Counted from the first letter of the stretch, positions 17,315 through 30,981 are shown. The stretch is 64,000 nucleotides of DNA from a bacterium (GCA_021794205.1 JAJYRH010000003.1:1-64000), one strand, 5' to 3'. Program-made: numbers and translations. The notes: generated by a model from the sequence alone, not told the origin.

Positions 17315-18049
17315 GTGCACGAACAGATTGGAGAGCATCCTCTTTGGAAGGTGCCGGTGCTTGGCACCGTGCATTCCGATACGGTATTGACGACGTGGAT
17401 CGTGATGGCGATCACGTTGCCGTTCCTGTGGTGGGTCGCCGCGAGCTATCGTTCGCCGCAGGTCAATCGCCGCCAGACCATATTTGAAGGCGTCGTCGAT
17501 TATTTCGCCGATCTCGCGCACAGTACGATCGGTCCGCTCGCCGAGGGATTCGTTCCGTTCCTGATCGCGCTGGTGGTCTTCATCTTCGCACTCAACGAAT
17601 TCGGCATGTTTCCGTTCAAAGCGTTCGGGCTGCCCTTCGGCGGATCGCCGACCGCCGATCTCAATACCGCCGCCGCGTACGCCGTATTGGTCTTCGTCTT
17701 GATTCAGGTCAGCGGTATCCGGAAGAGCGGCTTGAAGTTTTACAAGCATCTCCTGCAGCCGTTCTGGCCGATGGTCATCATCAATTTGCTCGAAGAGGTG
17801 CTTCGCCCGACGACGCTCGCCTTACGTCTCTTCTTCAACATCCTCATCGGCGAACTCCTCATTCTCGTCGTCTATCAGATCGTTTCATCGCATATCAAAA
17901 TCGGAGCGTTCGATCTCTCGCTCACCGCGGCGATCGGCCCGTTCTTCGTTCAGATTTTTAACTTTCTCGTCGGCATTCTCCAGGCTTTCGTCTTCGTGCT
18001 GCTGACGATCGTTTATCTCTCGCTCGCCCTCGCGGACGAGGCGCATTAG
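17315..18049 (+). CDS. atpB: ATP synthase F0 subunit a
   Basis: Proton channel subunit, 244 residues from a GTG start. Multiple membrane helices; LRPTTLALRLFFNILIGELL carries the essential Arg that faces the c-ring, and the C-terminal helix VFVLLTIVYLSLALADEAH is typical. First core gene of the atp cluster, 13 nt after atpI. Confidence 0.93.
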   Translation: MHEQIGEHPLWKVPVLGTVHSDTVLTTWIVMAITLPFLWWVAASYRSPQVNRRQTIFEGVVDYFADLAHSTIGPLAEGFVPFLIALVVFIFALNEFGMFPFKAFGLPFGGSPTADLNTAAAYAVLVFVLIQVSGIRKSGLKFYKHLLQPFWPMVIINLLEEVLRPTTLALRLFFNILIGELLILVVYQIVSSHIKIGAFDLSLTAAIGPFFVQIFNFLVGILQAFVFVLLTIVYLSLALADEAH

Positions 18050-18076
18050 TACCACTCGATTGGAAAGGCCATCTAA

Positions 18077-18364
18077 GTGAACGTTCAACTCATCATTGCC
18101 GCCGCGACCGTCGTCGGCTTCTCCCTGGTCGCCGCCGCGTTTGCGATCGGCACCACGATCGGCAACGGCCTCGTGAGCTCGCGTGCGGTCGAAGCGATCG
18201 CCCGTCAGCCCGAAGCGCGCCCGAATATCTTCCAGTTCCTCATCATCGGCGTCGGGTTCGTCGAAGCGAACGGCTTCATCGCGCTCGGCCTCGCGCTCTA
18301 TCTCTTCTTCGTGGTTGCCAACGTGCCGTCGCTCGTCACGGCCCTGCTCGCCGGCGCCAAGTAA
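18077..18364 (+). CDS. atpE: ATP synthase F0 subunit c
   Basis: A 95-residue two-helix hairpin forming the c-ring. A Gly/Ala-rich first helix (FAIGTTIGNGL) and the polar loop ARQPEA are present. The second helix has the ion-carrying Glu in GVGFVEANGFIALGLALYLFF, at the position of the E. coli Asp. No Ser-Thr pair follows the Glu, so proton coupling is more likely than sodium. GTG start. Confidence 0.93.
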   Translation: MNVQLIIAAATVVGFSLVAAAFAIGTTIGNGLVSSRAVEAIARQPEARPNIFQFLIIGVGFVEANGFIALGLALYLFFVVANVPSLVTALLAGAK

Positions 18365-18390
18365 GCGAAACCCGAAGGAAGCCTCGCACG

Positions 18391-18822
18391 ATGCTCTTTT
18401 CTTTCGACGGTACGTTCGTCGTCCAGCTCATCAACTTCGCGATCTTCTTCGCGCTGTTGAACGTGCTGTTCTTGCGCCCGGTCGGTAAGGCCGTCGCGCA
18501 GCGCCGCGCGTACCTCGATAATCTCGTCGGAGGCTACGAAAAGGCACAGAGCGAGGCGAACGCCCTTCGACGCGAGGCCGAACGGGTGCGCAACGAAGCG
18601 CGCCGCGAAGCCGATGCGGCAATCGCTCGCGAACGCGCGCGCATGCACGAAGACGGCGTGAGCATCCTCGCCGAGTTTTCGAAGAAGGCGAACGAGACCA
18701 TCGACGCCGCGAACGAACGGGTTCGCGGCGAAGTGGAGGCGCTCTCGGGCGATCTCGGCACGCTGCGCGAGCAGCTCGCCGGACAGATCCTCGCGCAGGC
18801 GCTTCCGGAGGTGCGGCGATGA
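18391..18822 (+). CDS. atpF: ATP synthase F0 subunit b (first copy)
   Basis: A 143-residue peripheral-stalk protein: one N-terminal membrane helix (FVVQLINFAIFFALLNVLFL) and a long Arg/Glu/Ala-rich coiled coil. The stop overlaps the start of a second b-type gene (ATGA). Two adjacent b-type genes imply a b/b' heterodimer stalk, as in cyanobacteria and many phototrophs. Confidence 0.88.
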   Translation: MLFSFDGTFVVQLINFAIFFALLNVLFLRPVGKAVAQRRAYLDNLVGGYEKAQSEANALRREAERVRNEARREADAAIARERARMHEDGVSILAEFSKKANETIDAANERVRGEVEALSGDLGTLREQLAGQILAQALPEVRR

Positions 18823-19304
18823 ATTACGAACTGATAGCGGTTTGGAGCCAGGTCGTCTGCTTCGTCGCGTTTGCGGCGTTCGCGGTATGGATCTGGCAGA
18901 AAGCGGTCACGCCCGCCGTCGCGAAGGCGCAGGAAGCGCAGAATCAGCGGCTCACCGAGCTCGAGGCGCGTCTTGCGAAGATGGAAGCCGAGCGCGAAGA
19001 GGCGCGCGCCGCCGCCGCTCGCGCGAAGGAAGAGGCGCAACTCATCGTCGGCCGCGTCGGCGATCTCGTCGCGCGCGAACGGGAGAAATACCTCGCAGAG
19101 ATTCGGAGCGAAGGCGAGCGCGAATTGCGCAGCGCCGAGGGCGAGCTCGAACGGGCGCGCCACGCCGCGCGCGAACGCCTCCGCGAAGAGACGCTTGCGG
19201 GAGCGCTCGCGATCGCCCGCGAGCGCGCGATCGCGAGCGTCGACGCGAAGGCCGAAAGCGCGTTGCGCGACCGGTTCGTAGCGGCGCTTGGGGAGATGCG
19301 ATAA
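18819..19304 (+). CDS. ATP synthase F0 subunit b' (second copy)
   Basis: A 161-residue protein with one N-terminal membrane helix (VVCFVAFAAFAVWIW) then an unbroken charged coiled coil (LEARLAKMEAEREEAR). It has the same architecture as the preceding gene but low identity, so it is an old duplication. It overlaps atpF by four bases and precedes atpH by 2 nt. Which of the two is b and which b' cannot be decided here. Confidence 0.82.
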   Translation: MNYELIAVWSQVVCFVAFAAFAVWIWQKAVTPAVAKAQEAQNQRLTELEARLAKMEAEREEARAAAARAKEEAQLIVGRVGDLVAREREKYLAEIRSEGERELRSAEGELERARHAARERLREETLAGALAIARERAIASVDAKAESALRDRFVAALGEMR

Positions 19305-19306
19305 GC

Positions 19307-19852
19307 ATGGCGAACGAAAAAGCGGCGCGTCGCTACGCGGCGGCGATCTTCTCGCTCGCGCACGACGCGAAGCTCGAAGCGCGCGTCGGTGAGGAACTCA
19401 AGAGCGTCAGCGATGCCGTCGAGGGCGACGCCGCCCTGCACTCGTTTTTCGTGTCGCCGGTGATCTCGCGCGCGCTCAAGGAGCGGACGTTGCTGGCGAC
19501 CTTCGGGTCGCGGGTTCACGAGATCGTCGCGCACGCCGTCGTCCTGTTGGTCCGCAAGCGGCGCGAGACGTTGCTCGGTGAGATCGTTCGGCAGTATCAC
19601 GCGCTCGAACGCGCGGCGCGGGGCGGCGAGCCGCTCACCGTCACGACGGCGCACCCGATCGCGGCCGCCGATCTCGACGCGCTCGTCGGGCAGCTCGAGC
19701 GCCGTTTCAACAAGAAATTCGACGTCGAAACCAGCGTCGATCCGCACGCTATCGGCGGCATTCGCGTCATGATGGGCGACCGCCTGATCGATGCGACCGT
19801 CGCCGGACGCCTCGAAGACTTCGCTCGCAACCTTTTCGCACAACGTACGTAA
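19307..19852 (+). CDS. atpH: ATP synthase F1 subunit delta
   Basis: A 181-residue stalk connector. It starts ARRYAAAIFSLAHD, the family's N-terminal helix, and ends with the DPHAIGGIRVMMGDRLIDATVAGRL block typical of OSCP/delta (quoted in parts: IGGIRVMMGD, IDATVAGRL). The ATG at 19307 is chosen since the frame is open much further upstream only as a shadow of the b' gene. Confidence 0.9.
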   Translation: MANEKAARRYAAAIFSLAHDAKLEARVGEELKSVSDAVEGDAALHSFFVSPVISRALKERTLLATFGSRVHEIVAHAVVLLVRKRRETLLGEIVRQYHALERAARGGEPLTVTTAHPIAAADLDALVGQLERRFNKKFDVETSVDPHAIGGIRVMMGDRLIDATVAGRLEDFARNLFAQRT

Positions 19853-19888
19853 CCGCACGCACAACGAAAGAACCATAGGAAAAAGCAG

Positions 19889-23732
<3,844 letters not shown>

Positions 23733-23743
23733 CGTCACCGACG

Positions 23744-24115
23744 ATGGCAACGTTCGCGTTTAAGCTCATCGCGCCGACGCGCGTCCTCTTCGAAGGGCAG
23801 GCGTCGCTGGTGATTGCGGTGACGACCGAGGGCGAGGAAGGTATCCTTGCCGGACACGCCCCGTTCGTCGGCGCGCTCAAACCGGGCGTTCTGCGGGCCG
23901 ATGTCAGCGATGATTCCGGGAGCCGCCGCCTCGAATTGGCGACCGACGACGGTTTCATCCAGGCCCTTCCCGACCGCGTGACCGTCCTGGTGGAACGGGC
24001 GCTCTCGATCGAGGAGATCGATATCGAGGCGACCCGCGCCGAACTCGCCGGCGCCGCCGATCCCAACGCGATCGCCTTCGCCGAGGCGAAGCTCCGGCTC
24101 GCACGCAGCGCCTAG
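23744..24115 (+). CDS. atpC: ATP synthase F1 subunit epsilon
   Basis: A 123-residue rotor subunit. The N-terminal beta sandwich shows LIAPTRVLFEGQA and GEEGILAGHAPFVGALKPGVL; the C-terminal part keeps the two-helix hairpin (EEIDIEATRAEL, ANAIAFAEAKLRLA-like). Last gene of the atp set. The 55-nt gap to murA contains a GC-only palindrome but no U-run. Confidence 0.92.
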   Translation: MATFAFKLIAPTRVLFEGQASLVIAVTTEGEEGILAGHAPFVGALKPGVLRADVSDDSGSRRLELATDDGFIQALPDRVTVLVERALSIEEIDIEATRAELAGAADPNAIAFAEAKLRLARSA

Positions 24116-24170
24116 GAGCCTCTCGGGGCGGGGCGCCCCGCGCTCGGGCGCGAATTAGCGCGGTACAGGC

Positions 24171-25538
24171 ATGATTGATCGCTTCGATACGGTTTTGCGC
24201 GTGCGCGGGGGCGGCGCGCTGGTAGGCTCGGTGGATACCCACGGCGCGAAAAACGCCGCGCTGCCGATTATGGCCGCGGCACTGCTCGCCCGCGGTCCGG
24301 TGACGCTGCGCCGCGTTCCACACATTACCGACGTTTCGGTGATGTGGTCGCTGCTCGAAGCGCTCGGCGCGCGCCTCCGCTACGACGGCGACGCGCTCGT
24401 CGTCGACGCGAGTAACGTCGCGACCTATCGAGCGCCCTACGCGTTGGTTCGCAAACTCGCCGCATCGTTCGATCTCGTCGGCCCGTTGCTCGGCCGCTTC
24501 GGCCGCGCCGAAGTGCCGCTCCCGGGCGGTTGCGTCTTGGGGACGCGCGCGACCGACATGCACGAACAAGCGTTTCGAACGCTCGGCTGCGAGGTGCGCA
24601 ACGAACACGGGTACTTGCTCGCCGCCGCGCGCGACGGACGTCTGCGCGGAGGCGAGATCGAATTTCGGATGCCCAGCGTCGGCGCGACGAAGAACGCTTT
24701 GCTCGCTTCGGTGCTCGCCGAAGGGACGACGACGTTGCGCAACGTCGCACTCGAACCCGAAGTCGTCGACCTCGCGCGTTTTCTCGCGGCGATGGGCGCG
24801 AAGATCTCGGGAATAGAAACCGACACGCTCGTCATCGAAGGCGTCGACGAACTGCGCGGCGTCGAATACGAAATCATTCCGGATCGCATCGTCGCCGGTA
24901 CGCTACTCGTCGCCGGCGTCGCCACGCGCGGCGACGTGACGGTCCGTCGTTGCATCCCCGCACACCTCGCCGCGCTGACCGAGAAACTCACGGAATGCGG
25001 CGCGACCGTCACGCAGGGCGACGACTGGGTGCGCGTCGACGGAAAACGGGTGACCGGCGGCACCTCGATCGTGACCGCTCCCTACCCCGCCTTCCCGACC
25101 GACCTCCAGCCGCAGATGACGGCGATGCTCTGCACCTGCCCCGGAAAATCGTTCGTCGAGGAATCGATCTTCAACGCCCGCTTCTCCTACGTGAACGAAC
25201 TCGCGCGCATGGGCGCCGATATTAAAGTCGCGATGGAGAGCAACACGGCGACGATCACCGGCGTCGAGCGGCTCTCCGGCGCGCCGGTGGAAGCGCCCGA
25301 TATTCGCGCCGGTGCGGGCTTGGTCGTCGCGGGGCTCGCGGCATCGGGCGAGACCGAAATCATCGGCTTGGAATACATCGATCGCGGGTACGAACATCTC
25401 GAAACCATGCTCTCGGCGTTGGGCGCGCAAGCGCAGCGTTCGAGCGGCATCACCCCGCTCGAAGAGCCGAGCACGCTCTTCGAAACGCAAAGCTTTCCCC
25501 GTGTCGCTACGGGCACCACCTCTTCTACGGGAGTCTAA
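24171..25538 (+). CDS. murA: UDP-GlcNAc 1-carboxyvinyltransferase
   Basis: First committed step of peptidoglycan synthesis (PEP transfer to UDP-GlcNAc). 455 residues, a little longer than usual at the C-terminus. [12 protein letters not shown], the catalytic Cys loop [30 protein letters not shown] and [12 protein letters not shown] are visible. The active-site Cys is present, so it should be sensitive to fosfomycin by family knowledge. It lies directly before mreB, tying it to wall growth. Confidence 0.93.
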   Translation: MIDRFDTVLRVRGGGALVGSVDTHGAKNAALPIMAAALLARGPVTLRRVPHITDVSVMWSLLEALGARLRYDGDALVVDASNVATYRAPYALVRKLAASFDLVGPLLGRFGRAEVPLPGGCVLGTRATDMHEQAFRTLGCEVRNEHGYLLAAARDGRLRGGEIEFRMPSVGATKNALLASVLAEGTTTLRNVALEPEVVDLARFLAAMGAKISGIETDTLVIEGVDELRGVEYEIIPDRIVAGTLLVAGVATRGDVTVRRCIPAHLAALTEKLTECGATVTQGDDWVRVDGKRVTGGTSIVTAPYPAFPTDLQPQMTAMLCTCPGKSFVEESIFNARFSYVNELARMGADIKVAMESNTATITGVERLSGAPVEAPDIRAGAGLVVAGLAASGETEIIGLEYIDRGYEHLETMLSALGAQAQRSSGITPLEEPSTLFETQSFPRVATGTTSSTGV

Positions 25539-25539
25539 A

Positions 25540-26520
25540 TTGGAAATCGGTATCGATCTCGGCACGGCGAACGTGCTGGTCAACGTCAAGGGCAAGGGGA
25601 TCGTCTTGCGCGAGCCGTCGGTCGTCGCGAAAGACATGAACACCGGCAAGGTGCTCGCGGTCGGCGAAGAGGCGCGCCTGATGCTTGGAAAAACGCCGGC
25701 CCACATTCAAGCGATTCGCCCGCTGCGCGACGGCGTCATCGCCGATTTCGAAGTGACCGAGGCGATGCTCGCGTATTTCATCAAGAAGGTCATGAAAGAC
25801 CGTTCGTGGTTCAGCTCGCTCTTCGCGCCGAAACCGTTCGTGACGATCTGCGTTCCGGCCGAGATCACCAGCGTCGAAGAACGCGCGGTGAAAGATGCGG
25901 CGAAACTCGCCGGCGCGCGCGCGGTCGAGATCGTAGAAGAACCGATGGCGGCGGCGATCGGCGCCGGGCTTCCCATCGACGGTCCTTCGGGAAGCATGGT
26001 CGTCGATATCGGCGGCGGCACGACCGACGTGGCGGTGATCTCGCTCGGCGGTATCGTCGTCTCGCAGTCCTTGCGCGTCGCCGGCAACAAACTCGACGAA
26101 GCGATCACGCGCTACATCCGCCGCGTGCACAATCTCACCATCGGCGAACGGACCGCCGAAGAGATCAAAATTAAGGTCGGCTCCGCGTACAAACTCGAAC
26201 AGGAGCTCGCGATGGAGATTCGCGGCCGCGATCTGATCAACGGTCTTCCCAAAACCGTGAAGGTGACCAGCGAAGAGATTCGCGAGGCGCTCGGCGAGCC
26301 GATCGGCGCGATCGTCGAAGCGGTGAAGGGCGTGCTCGAAAAAACCCCACCCGAACTCTCCGCCGATATCATCGATCGCGGCGTCATCCTTACCGGCGGC
26401 GGCGCCTTGCTGCGCGGCCTCGACCGTTTGCTCTCCGAAGTAACCGGCGTTCCGGCGATCATCGCCGAGGATCCGCTTTCGTGCGTCGCGCTCGGCACGG
26501 GAATGCGCATCCGCGTATAA
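25540..26520 (+). CDS. mreB: Rod-shape protein MreB/Mbl
   Basis: An actin-like filament protein, 326 residues from a TTG at 25540, directly after the murA stop. It begins [20 protein letters not shown]; also VVAKD, the phosphate-2 loop [18 protein letters not shown], and [15 protein letters not shown] near the end. It guides lateral wall synthesis, so a rod or elongated cell is likely. Confidence 0.92.
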   Translation: MEIGIDLGTANVLVNVKGKGIVLREPSVVAKDMNTGKVLAVGEEARLMLGKTPAHIQAIRPLRDGVIADFEVTEAMLAYFIKKVMKDRSWFSSLFAPKPFVTICVPAEITSVEERAVKDAAKLAGARAVEIVEEPMAAAIGAGLPIDGPSGSMVVDIGGGTTDVAVISLGGIVVSQSLRVAGNKLDEAITRYIRRVHNLTIGERTAEEIKIKVGSAYKLEQELAMEIRGRDLINGLPKTVKVTSEEIREALGEPIGAIVEAVKGVLEKTPPELSADIIDRGVILTGGGALLRGLDRLLSEVTGVPAIIAEDPLSCVALGTGMRIRV

Positions 26521-26524
26521 CGAC

Positions 26525-27175
26525 GTGGCCGCAACGCTCGACGCACGGACGACGCCGCGCGAGCTCCTCATCGAGGAGGTCGCGCGCGTCATCTTTGCCG
26601 GCGGTACGATTATTTTTCCGCACGACACGAGTTACGGGCTCGCATGCGATCCGCTGCGTCTCGATGCCGTCGACCGGATCTATCTGCAAAAGCGGCGCCC
26701 CGACCATAAGCCGCTCACGCTTCACGTCGCCGGCGTCGCCGAACTGCTCGAATACGCCCCCGGGAACGTCGTTGCGGCGGCGGTCGCGAAGCGTTTGCTT
26801 CCCGGCCCGGTAACGTTGCTCGTGGCTCGGCCGTCGTTCATCAGCGAAGAGATCACCGCCGGGCACCCGACGCTGGGCGTACGCGTACCCGACGAGCCGC
26901 TCGCGCGCGCCATTCTCGACCGCTGCGGGCCGCTCGCCGTCAGCAGCGCGAACGCCAGCGGCGACCCGCCCTATCGCGGGCGCGGCGGGCTGGAGCGCCT
27001 TCCGGCCGCCGATCTCGTCATCGAAAACGGGCCGACTCGTTACGACGGCGAAGCAGCGATCGTGGATTGTACGAGAGAGCGACCGCTGGTGCTGCGCGAA
27101 GGAACGCTGAGCTTCGAACTCATCGAGGCGCGGTTGGGTGCGGCGGAGCGGCACGTCGTGAAGGCACGTCGATGA
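26525..27175 (+). CDS. tsaC: L-threonylcarbamoyladenylate synthase
   Basis: A Sua5/YciO/YrdC-family enzyme making the intermediate for the t6A modification of ANN-decoding tRNAs. 216 residues, GTG start. GGTIIFPHDTSYGLACDP, KRRPDHKPLTLHV, PGPVTLLV, GVRVPD and SSANASGDPP are the family blocks. The single-domain form (TsaC/YciO length) lacks the Sua5 C-terminal domain. Confidence 0.85.
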   Translation: MAATLDARTTPRELLIEEVARVIFAGGTIIFPHDTSYGLACDPLRLDAVDRIYLQKRRPDHKPLTLHVAGVAELLEYAPGNVVAAAVAKRLLPGPVTLLVARPSFISEEITAGHPTLGVRVPDEPLARAILDRCGPLAVSSANASGDPPYRGRGGLERLPAADLVIENGPTRYDGEAAIVDCTRERPLVLREGTLSFELIEARLGAAERHVVKARR

Positions 27176-27831
27176 GCGCGCGCCGAATCGTCGCGTTCGC
27201 CGCTGCGGCGGCGTTGACGTTGCTCGCCGCCGCGCACTCGGCGCCGAAAACGCAGGCGCAGTTCATGTTCGGCGAATGGAACATCCACACGTCGCTCGTC
27301 GATTTCAACTTGAAAACGAACGATTTCAGCGCTCCGAACCACGTGCTCGTCACGCGCGACGGCACCACGATCGATGCCGACCGCGCCGACGGAAACGCAA
27401 AGACCGGCCAGGCGACGCTCTACGGACACGTCGTGCTGCACGACCAGAACGGCAATCTCGGTGGTTTGAGTAGCACGAAAAAAGCCTCCGGGCGCGGCCC
27501 GGCGACGCTTACCGCCGACAAGATGACGATCGATGAAAAAACGCGCATCTACACCGCCGTCGGGCACATGCATTACACGCAGGCCGATACGACCGCCGAC
27601 GCGCGGAGCGGCAAACTCAACGACGTCACGCACGAGCTCGACCTGCGCGGCGACGTGCACGTACGTCAGGGCGCGCGCTCGCTGATCGCCGACCACGTGC
27701 TCTACAATACGATCACCGGCCAAGCGGAGGCCGACGGCAACGTCGTGCTGCGCTTCCCCAGCCAAATTCGCGAATCCGCGCCGACTCCCAAACCGATCGT
27801 TATCAAGAACCCGAAAATCATCCATCGTTAG
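27172..27831 (+). CDS. LptA/OstA-like periplasmic protein
   Basis: A 219-residue protein with a signal peptide (FAAAAALTLLAAAHSA). The mature part is built of short beta repeats alternating D/N/G turns (TTIDADRADGNAKTG, GPATLTADKMTIDEKTR, ARSLIADHVLYNTITGQAEADG), as in the LptA/LptC jelly roll. Family proteins carry lipopolysaccharide across the periplasm. The start overlaps tsaC (ATGA). No other lpt genes are here, so the assignment is to fold, not to a proven pathway. Confidence 0.65.
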   Translation: MSARRIVAFAAAAALTLLAAAHSAPKTQAQFMFGEWNIHTSLVDFNLKTNDFSAPNHVLVTRDGTTIDADRADGNAKTGQATLYGHVVLHDQNGNLGGLSSTKKASGRGPATLTADKMTIDEKTRIYTAVGHMHYTQADTTADARSGKLNDVTHELDLRGDVHVRQGARSLIADHVLYNTITGQAEADGNVVLRFPSQIRESAPTPKPIVIKNPKIIHR

Positions 27832-27833
27832 CC

Positions 27834-29075
27834 ATGGAGCGCTCGCTCTTCGAAGAATCGCTCTCCGGGAGCATCCCGCTCGCGGCACGGATGCGCCCGC
27901 GCACGCTTGAAGAGATTCTCGGCCACGATGAGGTCCTCGGTGCCGGAAGCCCGTTGCGCACCTCGCTCGACCGCGGCGCGTTGCCTTCGCTCTTGCTGTG
28001 GGGGCCGCCGGGGAGCGGAAAGACCACGATTGCGCGTGCGATCGCTGCGAGCGTCGGCGCGCATTTCGAACAGCTCTCGGCGGTGAACGCCGGGCTCGCC
28101 GACGTGCGGCGCATCGTCGCCGACGCGCGCGAACGGCGAGCGGTCGGGCGCACGACGCTGCTCTTTCTCGACGAAATCCACCGCTTCAATAAGGCGCAGC
28201 AAGACGCGCTCCTACCCGATGTCGAGGAAGGTACGATCGCGCTGATCGGTGCGACCACCGAGAACCCGTCCTTCGAAGTCAACCCGGCATTGCTCTCGCG
28301 CCTTCGCGTCGTCGTGCTCGCGCCGATCGACGACGAGGCGATGCAGCGTATCGTCGATCGCGCTCTCGCCGATAGCGACCGCGGACTCGGCGCGCATCGA
28401 ATCGAGCTCGCTCCCGAGGCTCGAGCGGCGCTGGTAGCGATGGCGAGCGGCGACGCGCGCTCCGCCCTCGGCGGTTTGGAGTTTGCGGCGAGCATCGCTC
28501 CGGTTCGCGACGGCGTGCGGAGGATCGATCTCGAGAGCGTGCGTGCGGCGATGCTGCATCGCGGCGCGCACGATAAGAGCGGCGACCGCCACTTCGACAC
28601 GATTAGCGCGTTCATTAAATCTATTCGCGGCAGCGACGCCGATGCGAGCGTCTATTGGTTGGCGCGGCTCATCGACGCCGGCGAGGACCCACTCTTCATC
28701 GCCCGTCGCCTCGTCATTCTCGCTTCGGAAGATGTCGGGCTCGCCGACGCGGCGGCGCTACCGTTGGCGATGGCGGCGCAACAGGCGGTGCATTTTGTCG
28801 GGATGCCCGAAGGGTACTATCCGCTCGCGCACGCGACGCTCTATCTCGCCCGCGCGCCGAAGAGCAACGCTGTTGGGAGGGCGTACTCCGCCGCTCTCGC
28901 CGACGTCACGCAAGGCGCTCGCGATCCCGTTCCCTTGCATCTGCGCAACGCGCCGACCGGGCTCATGCGCTCGTTAGGATACGGACGCGACTACATTTAC
29001 ACGCACGACGATCCCGACGCCGCTCAGGAGTTTTTACCGGAGCGGTTGCGCGGGCGCCGGTATTTCGAAGAATGA
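27834..29075 (+). CDS. rarA: Replication-associated recombination protein A
   Basis: A clamp-loader-like AAA+ ATPase of the RarA/MgsA/WRNIP1 family, 413 residues. It starts with a PLAARMRPRTLEEILGHDEVLG block, then Walker A WGPPGSGKTT, Walker B LLFLDEIHRFNKAQQD, sensor 1 GATTENPSFEVN and the C-terminal domain MPEGYYPLAHATLYLA. It acts at stalled forks. The stop overlaps the next start. Confidence 0.9.
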   Translation: MERSLFEESLSGSIPLAARMRPRTLEEILGHDEVLGAGSPLRTSLDRGALPSLLLWGPPGSGKTTIARAIAASVGAHFEQLSAVNAGLADVRRIVADARERRAVGRTTLLFLDEIHRFNKAQQDALLPDVEEGTIALIGATTENPSFEVNPALLSRLRVVVLAPIDDEAMQRIVDRALADSDRGLGAHRIELAPEARAALVAMASGDARSALGGLEFAASIAPVRDGVRRIDLESVRAAMLHRGAHDKSGDRHFDTISAFIKSIRGSDADASVYWLARLIDAGEDPLFIARRLVILASEDVGLADAAALPLAMAAQQAVHFVGMPEGYYPLAHATLYLARAPKSNAVGRAYSAALADVTQGARDPVPLHLRNAPTGLMRSLGYGRDYIYTHDDPDAAQEFLPERLRGRRYFEE

Positions 29076-30214
29076 TGCGCGAGCGCATCTATCTCGACCA
29101 TGCAGCGACCACGCCGATCTCCGCCGCGGCGCGCGATGCCTACCTGCAGGCGATCGAGAGCGATTACAACCCGAGTTCTTTGCATGCCGAAGGGCGTGCC
29201 GCGCACGCCTTGCTCGACGACGCGCGCGACCGCGTCGCCCACCTGCTCGGCGTGCCGCGCAAGAACGTGCGCTTTACCGGCGGCGGCTCGGAGAGCGACT
29301 CGCTCGCAATCGTCGGAACGGCGCGCGCTTCTCGCGAGCGCTCGCGACGGCGCATCTTGGTCGGCGCGACCGAACATCACGCGGTGCTGCATGCGGCGCG
29401 CGCGCTCGAACGCGAGGGTTTCGAGGCGATCGTGCTGCCGGTCGATCGCGCCGGGCTCGTCGACATCGAGAGCTATCGGCGCGAGCTCGACGAGCGCACG
29501 CTGTTGGTCTCGATCCATCTCGCAAATAACGAAACCGGCGTCCTCCAACCCGTCCCCGCACTCGCGGCGCTCGCACGCTCTGCGGGCGCGCTCTTCCACA
29601 CCGACGCGGTGCAGGCGGCGCGCTGGATGGATTGCTCGCTCGCGAGCCTCGACGTCGATCTGCTCTCGATCTCGGGGCACAAATTCGGCGCGCCGAAAGG
29701 GGTCGGCGTGCTGGCGATGCGCGCCGCGCTTCCGCTCGAGCCGCTCATTTACGGCGGCGGGCAAGAATTCGGGGCGCGTGCGGGGACCGAGAACGTTCCG
29801 GGAATCTTTGCCCTCGCGGCCGCCCTCGACCGCGCGGCTGAAGGGCGCGCGGAGGCGGTGCGGCGGGTGGGTGCGCTCCGCGAGCGCTTCGAGGAGCGCG
29901 TCCGGGGCACGATCGCCGGCTTGCAGGTGAACGGGGACGCAGCTCCCCGGCTTCCCAATATTTCGAGCGTCGCGATTCCCGGAGCCGACTCGGAGGCGCT
30001 CCTCATGCGTCTCGATCTCGACGGCATCGCCGCCTCTGCGGGGAGCGCGTGCACCTCGGGGGTATTCGAGCCGAGCCATGCGATCGCCGCGATGGGGCTC
30101 GACCCCGCTCTTCAGCGCGGGGTGCTTCGCTTTTCGTTCGCGCCTGAGAGCGAGGAGCGCGAGCTCGTCCTCGCCGCGGATCTGCTCGCTAGGGCGGTCG
30201 ATCGCGTACGTTAG
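29072..30214 (+). CDS. Cysteine desulfurase (NifS/IscS-like)
   Basis: A PLP enzyme that mobilises sulfur from cysteine, 380 residues. IYLDHAATTPIS starts the protein; ATEHHAVLHA, LANNETGVLQPV, SISGHKFGAPKGVGVL (PLP Lys) and the catalytic Cys in SAGSACTSG follow. Two in-frame ATG codons at 29072 and 29075 compete. Desulfurases feed Fe-S clusters and thiolated tRNA. No scaffold gene is adjacent. Confidence 0.9.
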   Translation: MMRERIYLDHAATTPISAAARDAYLQAIESDYNPSSLHAEGRAAHALLDDARDRVAHLLGVPRKNVRFTGGGSESDSLAIVGTARASRERSRRRILVGATEHHAVLHAARALEREGFEAIVLPVDRAGLVDIESYRRELDERTLLVSIHLANNETGVLQPVPALAALARSAGALFHTDAVQAARWMDCSLASLDVDLLSISGHKFGAPKGVGVLAMRAALPLEPLIYGGGQEFGARAGTENVPGIFALAAALDRAAEGRAEAVRRVGALRERFEERVRGTIAGLQVNGDAAPRLPNISSVAIPGADSEALLMRLDLDGIAASAGSACTSGVFEPSHAIAAMGLDPALQRGVLRFSFAPESEERELVLAADLLARAVDRVR

Positions 30215-30253
30215 CAAGCCTCCGGGGGATCGGTCGCGAAGGGAGAGCGTATT

Positions 30254-30670
30254 ATGACCAACGACGCATATACACTTCACGCCGTTCTCGATTACGGTGT
30301 CGGCGGCGGCGCCTTTCTCGCCGGGCTCGCACTGATCGTCGCGGCGATCGCTCTCGCTCGCACGTTCGGACGCCTCAATAGGACCCTCGACGTCATCGAC
30401 ACGCAGATCGGCGATATCGGCCCCGCCGCCGCATCGACGTTGCAACACGTCAGCGGCGCGGCGAACGGCGCGGAGCAGGCCGTCGGCCACTTAGCGACCG
30501 CGGCGAAATCGCTCGAAGGGGCGGCATCGGCGCTCGCGCAGACCGCCGAGCTTTCGAAAAGCGCGGTCGTTCCCGGGGTGACGAGTTTCGGCGAGAGCAT
30601 CAATATCGTCGCCGAACGTTTGAAACGCTTCGTCGGTGGGAACGATGCTCGTGGAGGTAGCGCGCAGTGA
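30254..30670 (+). CDS. DUF948-like membrane protein
   Basis: A 138-residue protein with one N-terminal membrane helix (FLAGLALIVAAIALA) followed by an Ala/Thr/Ser-rich amphipathic coil with a repeated phase (AAASTLQHVSGAANGAEQ). This matches DUF948 proteins, which often sit next to YtxH proteins in stress operons, as here. It overlaps the next gene by four bases. Molecular function unknown. Confidence 0.65.
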   Translation: MTNDAYTLHAVLDYGVGGGAFLAGLALIVAAIALARTFGRLNRTLDVIDTQIGDIGPAAASTLQHVSGAANGAEQAVGHLATAAKSLEGAASALAQTAELSKSAVVPGVTSFGESINIVAERLKRFVGGNDARGGSAQ

Positions 30671-30981
30671 GCGATCGCCCCAATGGCGGAGGCTTTGTCG
30701 TCGGTTTGTTGATCGGTGCCGCAATCGGCGCGGCCGCCGCACTTTTGCTTGCCGACGAAGAGACGCGCGACGCGGTTATCGGTAAGGCGCGCGAGGCGAG
30801 CAATCAGGCCGTCGATGCGACCGGCGATCTTCGCGATCGCGTCGGGGAAGCGACTGCGGCGTGGCAGAGCAATGCCGCCGACCTCTACGAACGCGGCCGT
30901 ACGATATTGGAGCAGGCGCGGACGTCGGGAAACGACCGTTCCGACGGCGGCCCTGCAGAGCAGCGGGCGGACGGGGCGTAG
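30667..30981 (+). CDS. YtxH-like stress protein
   Basis: A 104-residue protein: Gly-rich membrane anchor (FVVGLLIGAAIGAAAALLLA) followed by a charged helix (REASNQAVDATGDLRDRVG). This is the YtxH domain, in Bacillus under sigma-B control. Here it sits directly before the RsbV/RsbW/sigma-B genes. GTG start in GTGA overlap with the previous stop. Confidence 0.7.
   Translation: MSDRPNGGGFVVGLLIGAAIGAAAALLLADEETRDAVIGKAREASNQAVDATGDLRDRVGEATAAWQSNAADLYERGRTILEQARTSGNDRSDGGPAEQRADGA

Noticed and set aside
18077-18364. Sodium-coupled c-ring
   Set aside because: The Ser-Thr pair after the Glu needed for sodium binding is absent.
24120-24150. Terminator after atpC
   Set aside because: A GC palindrome is present but without a U-run, and murA follows closely.
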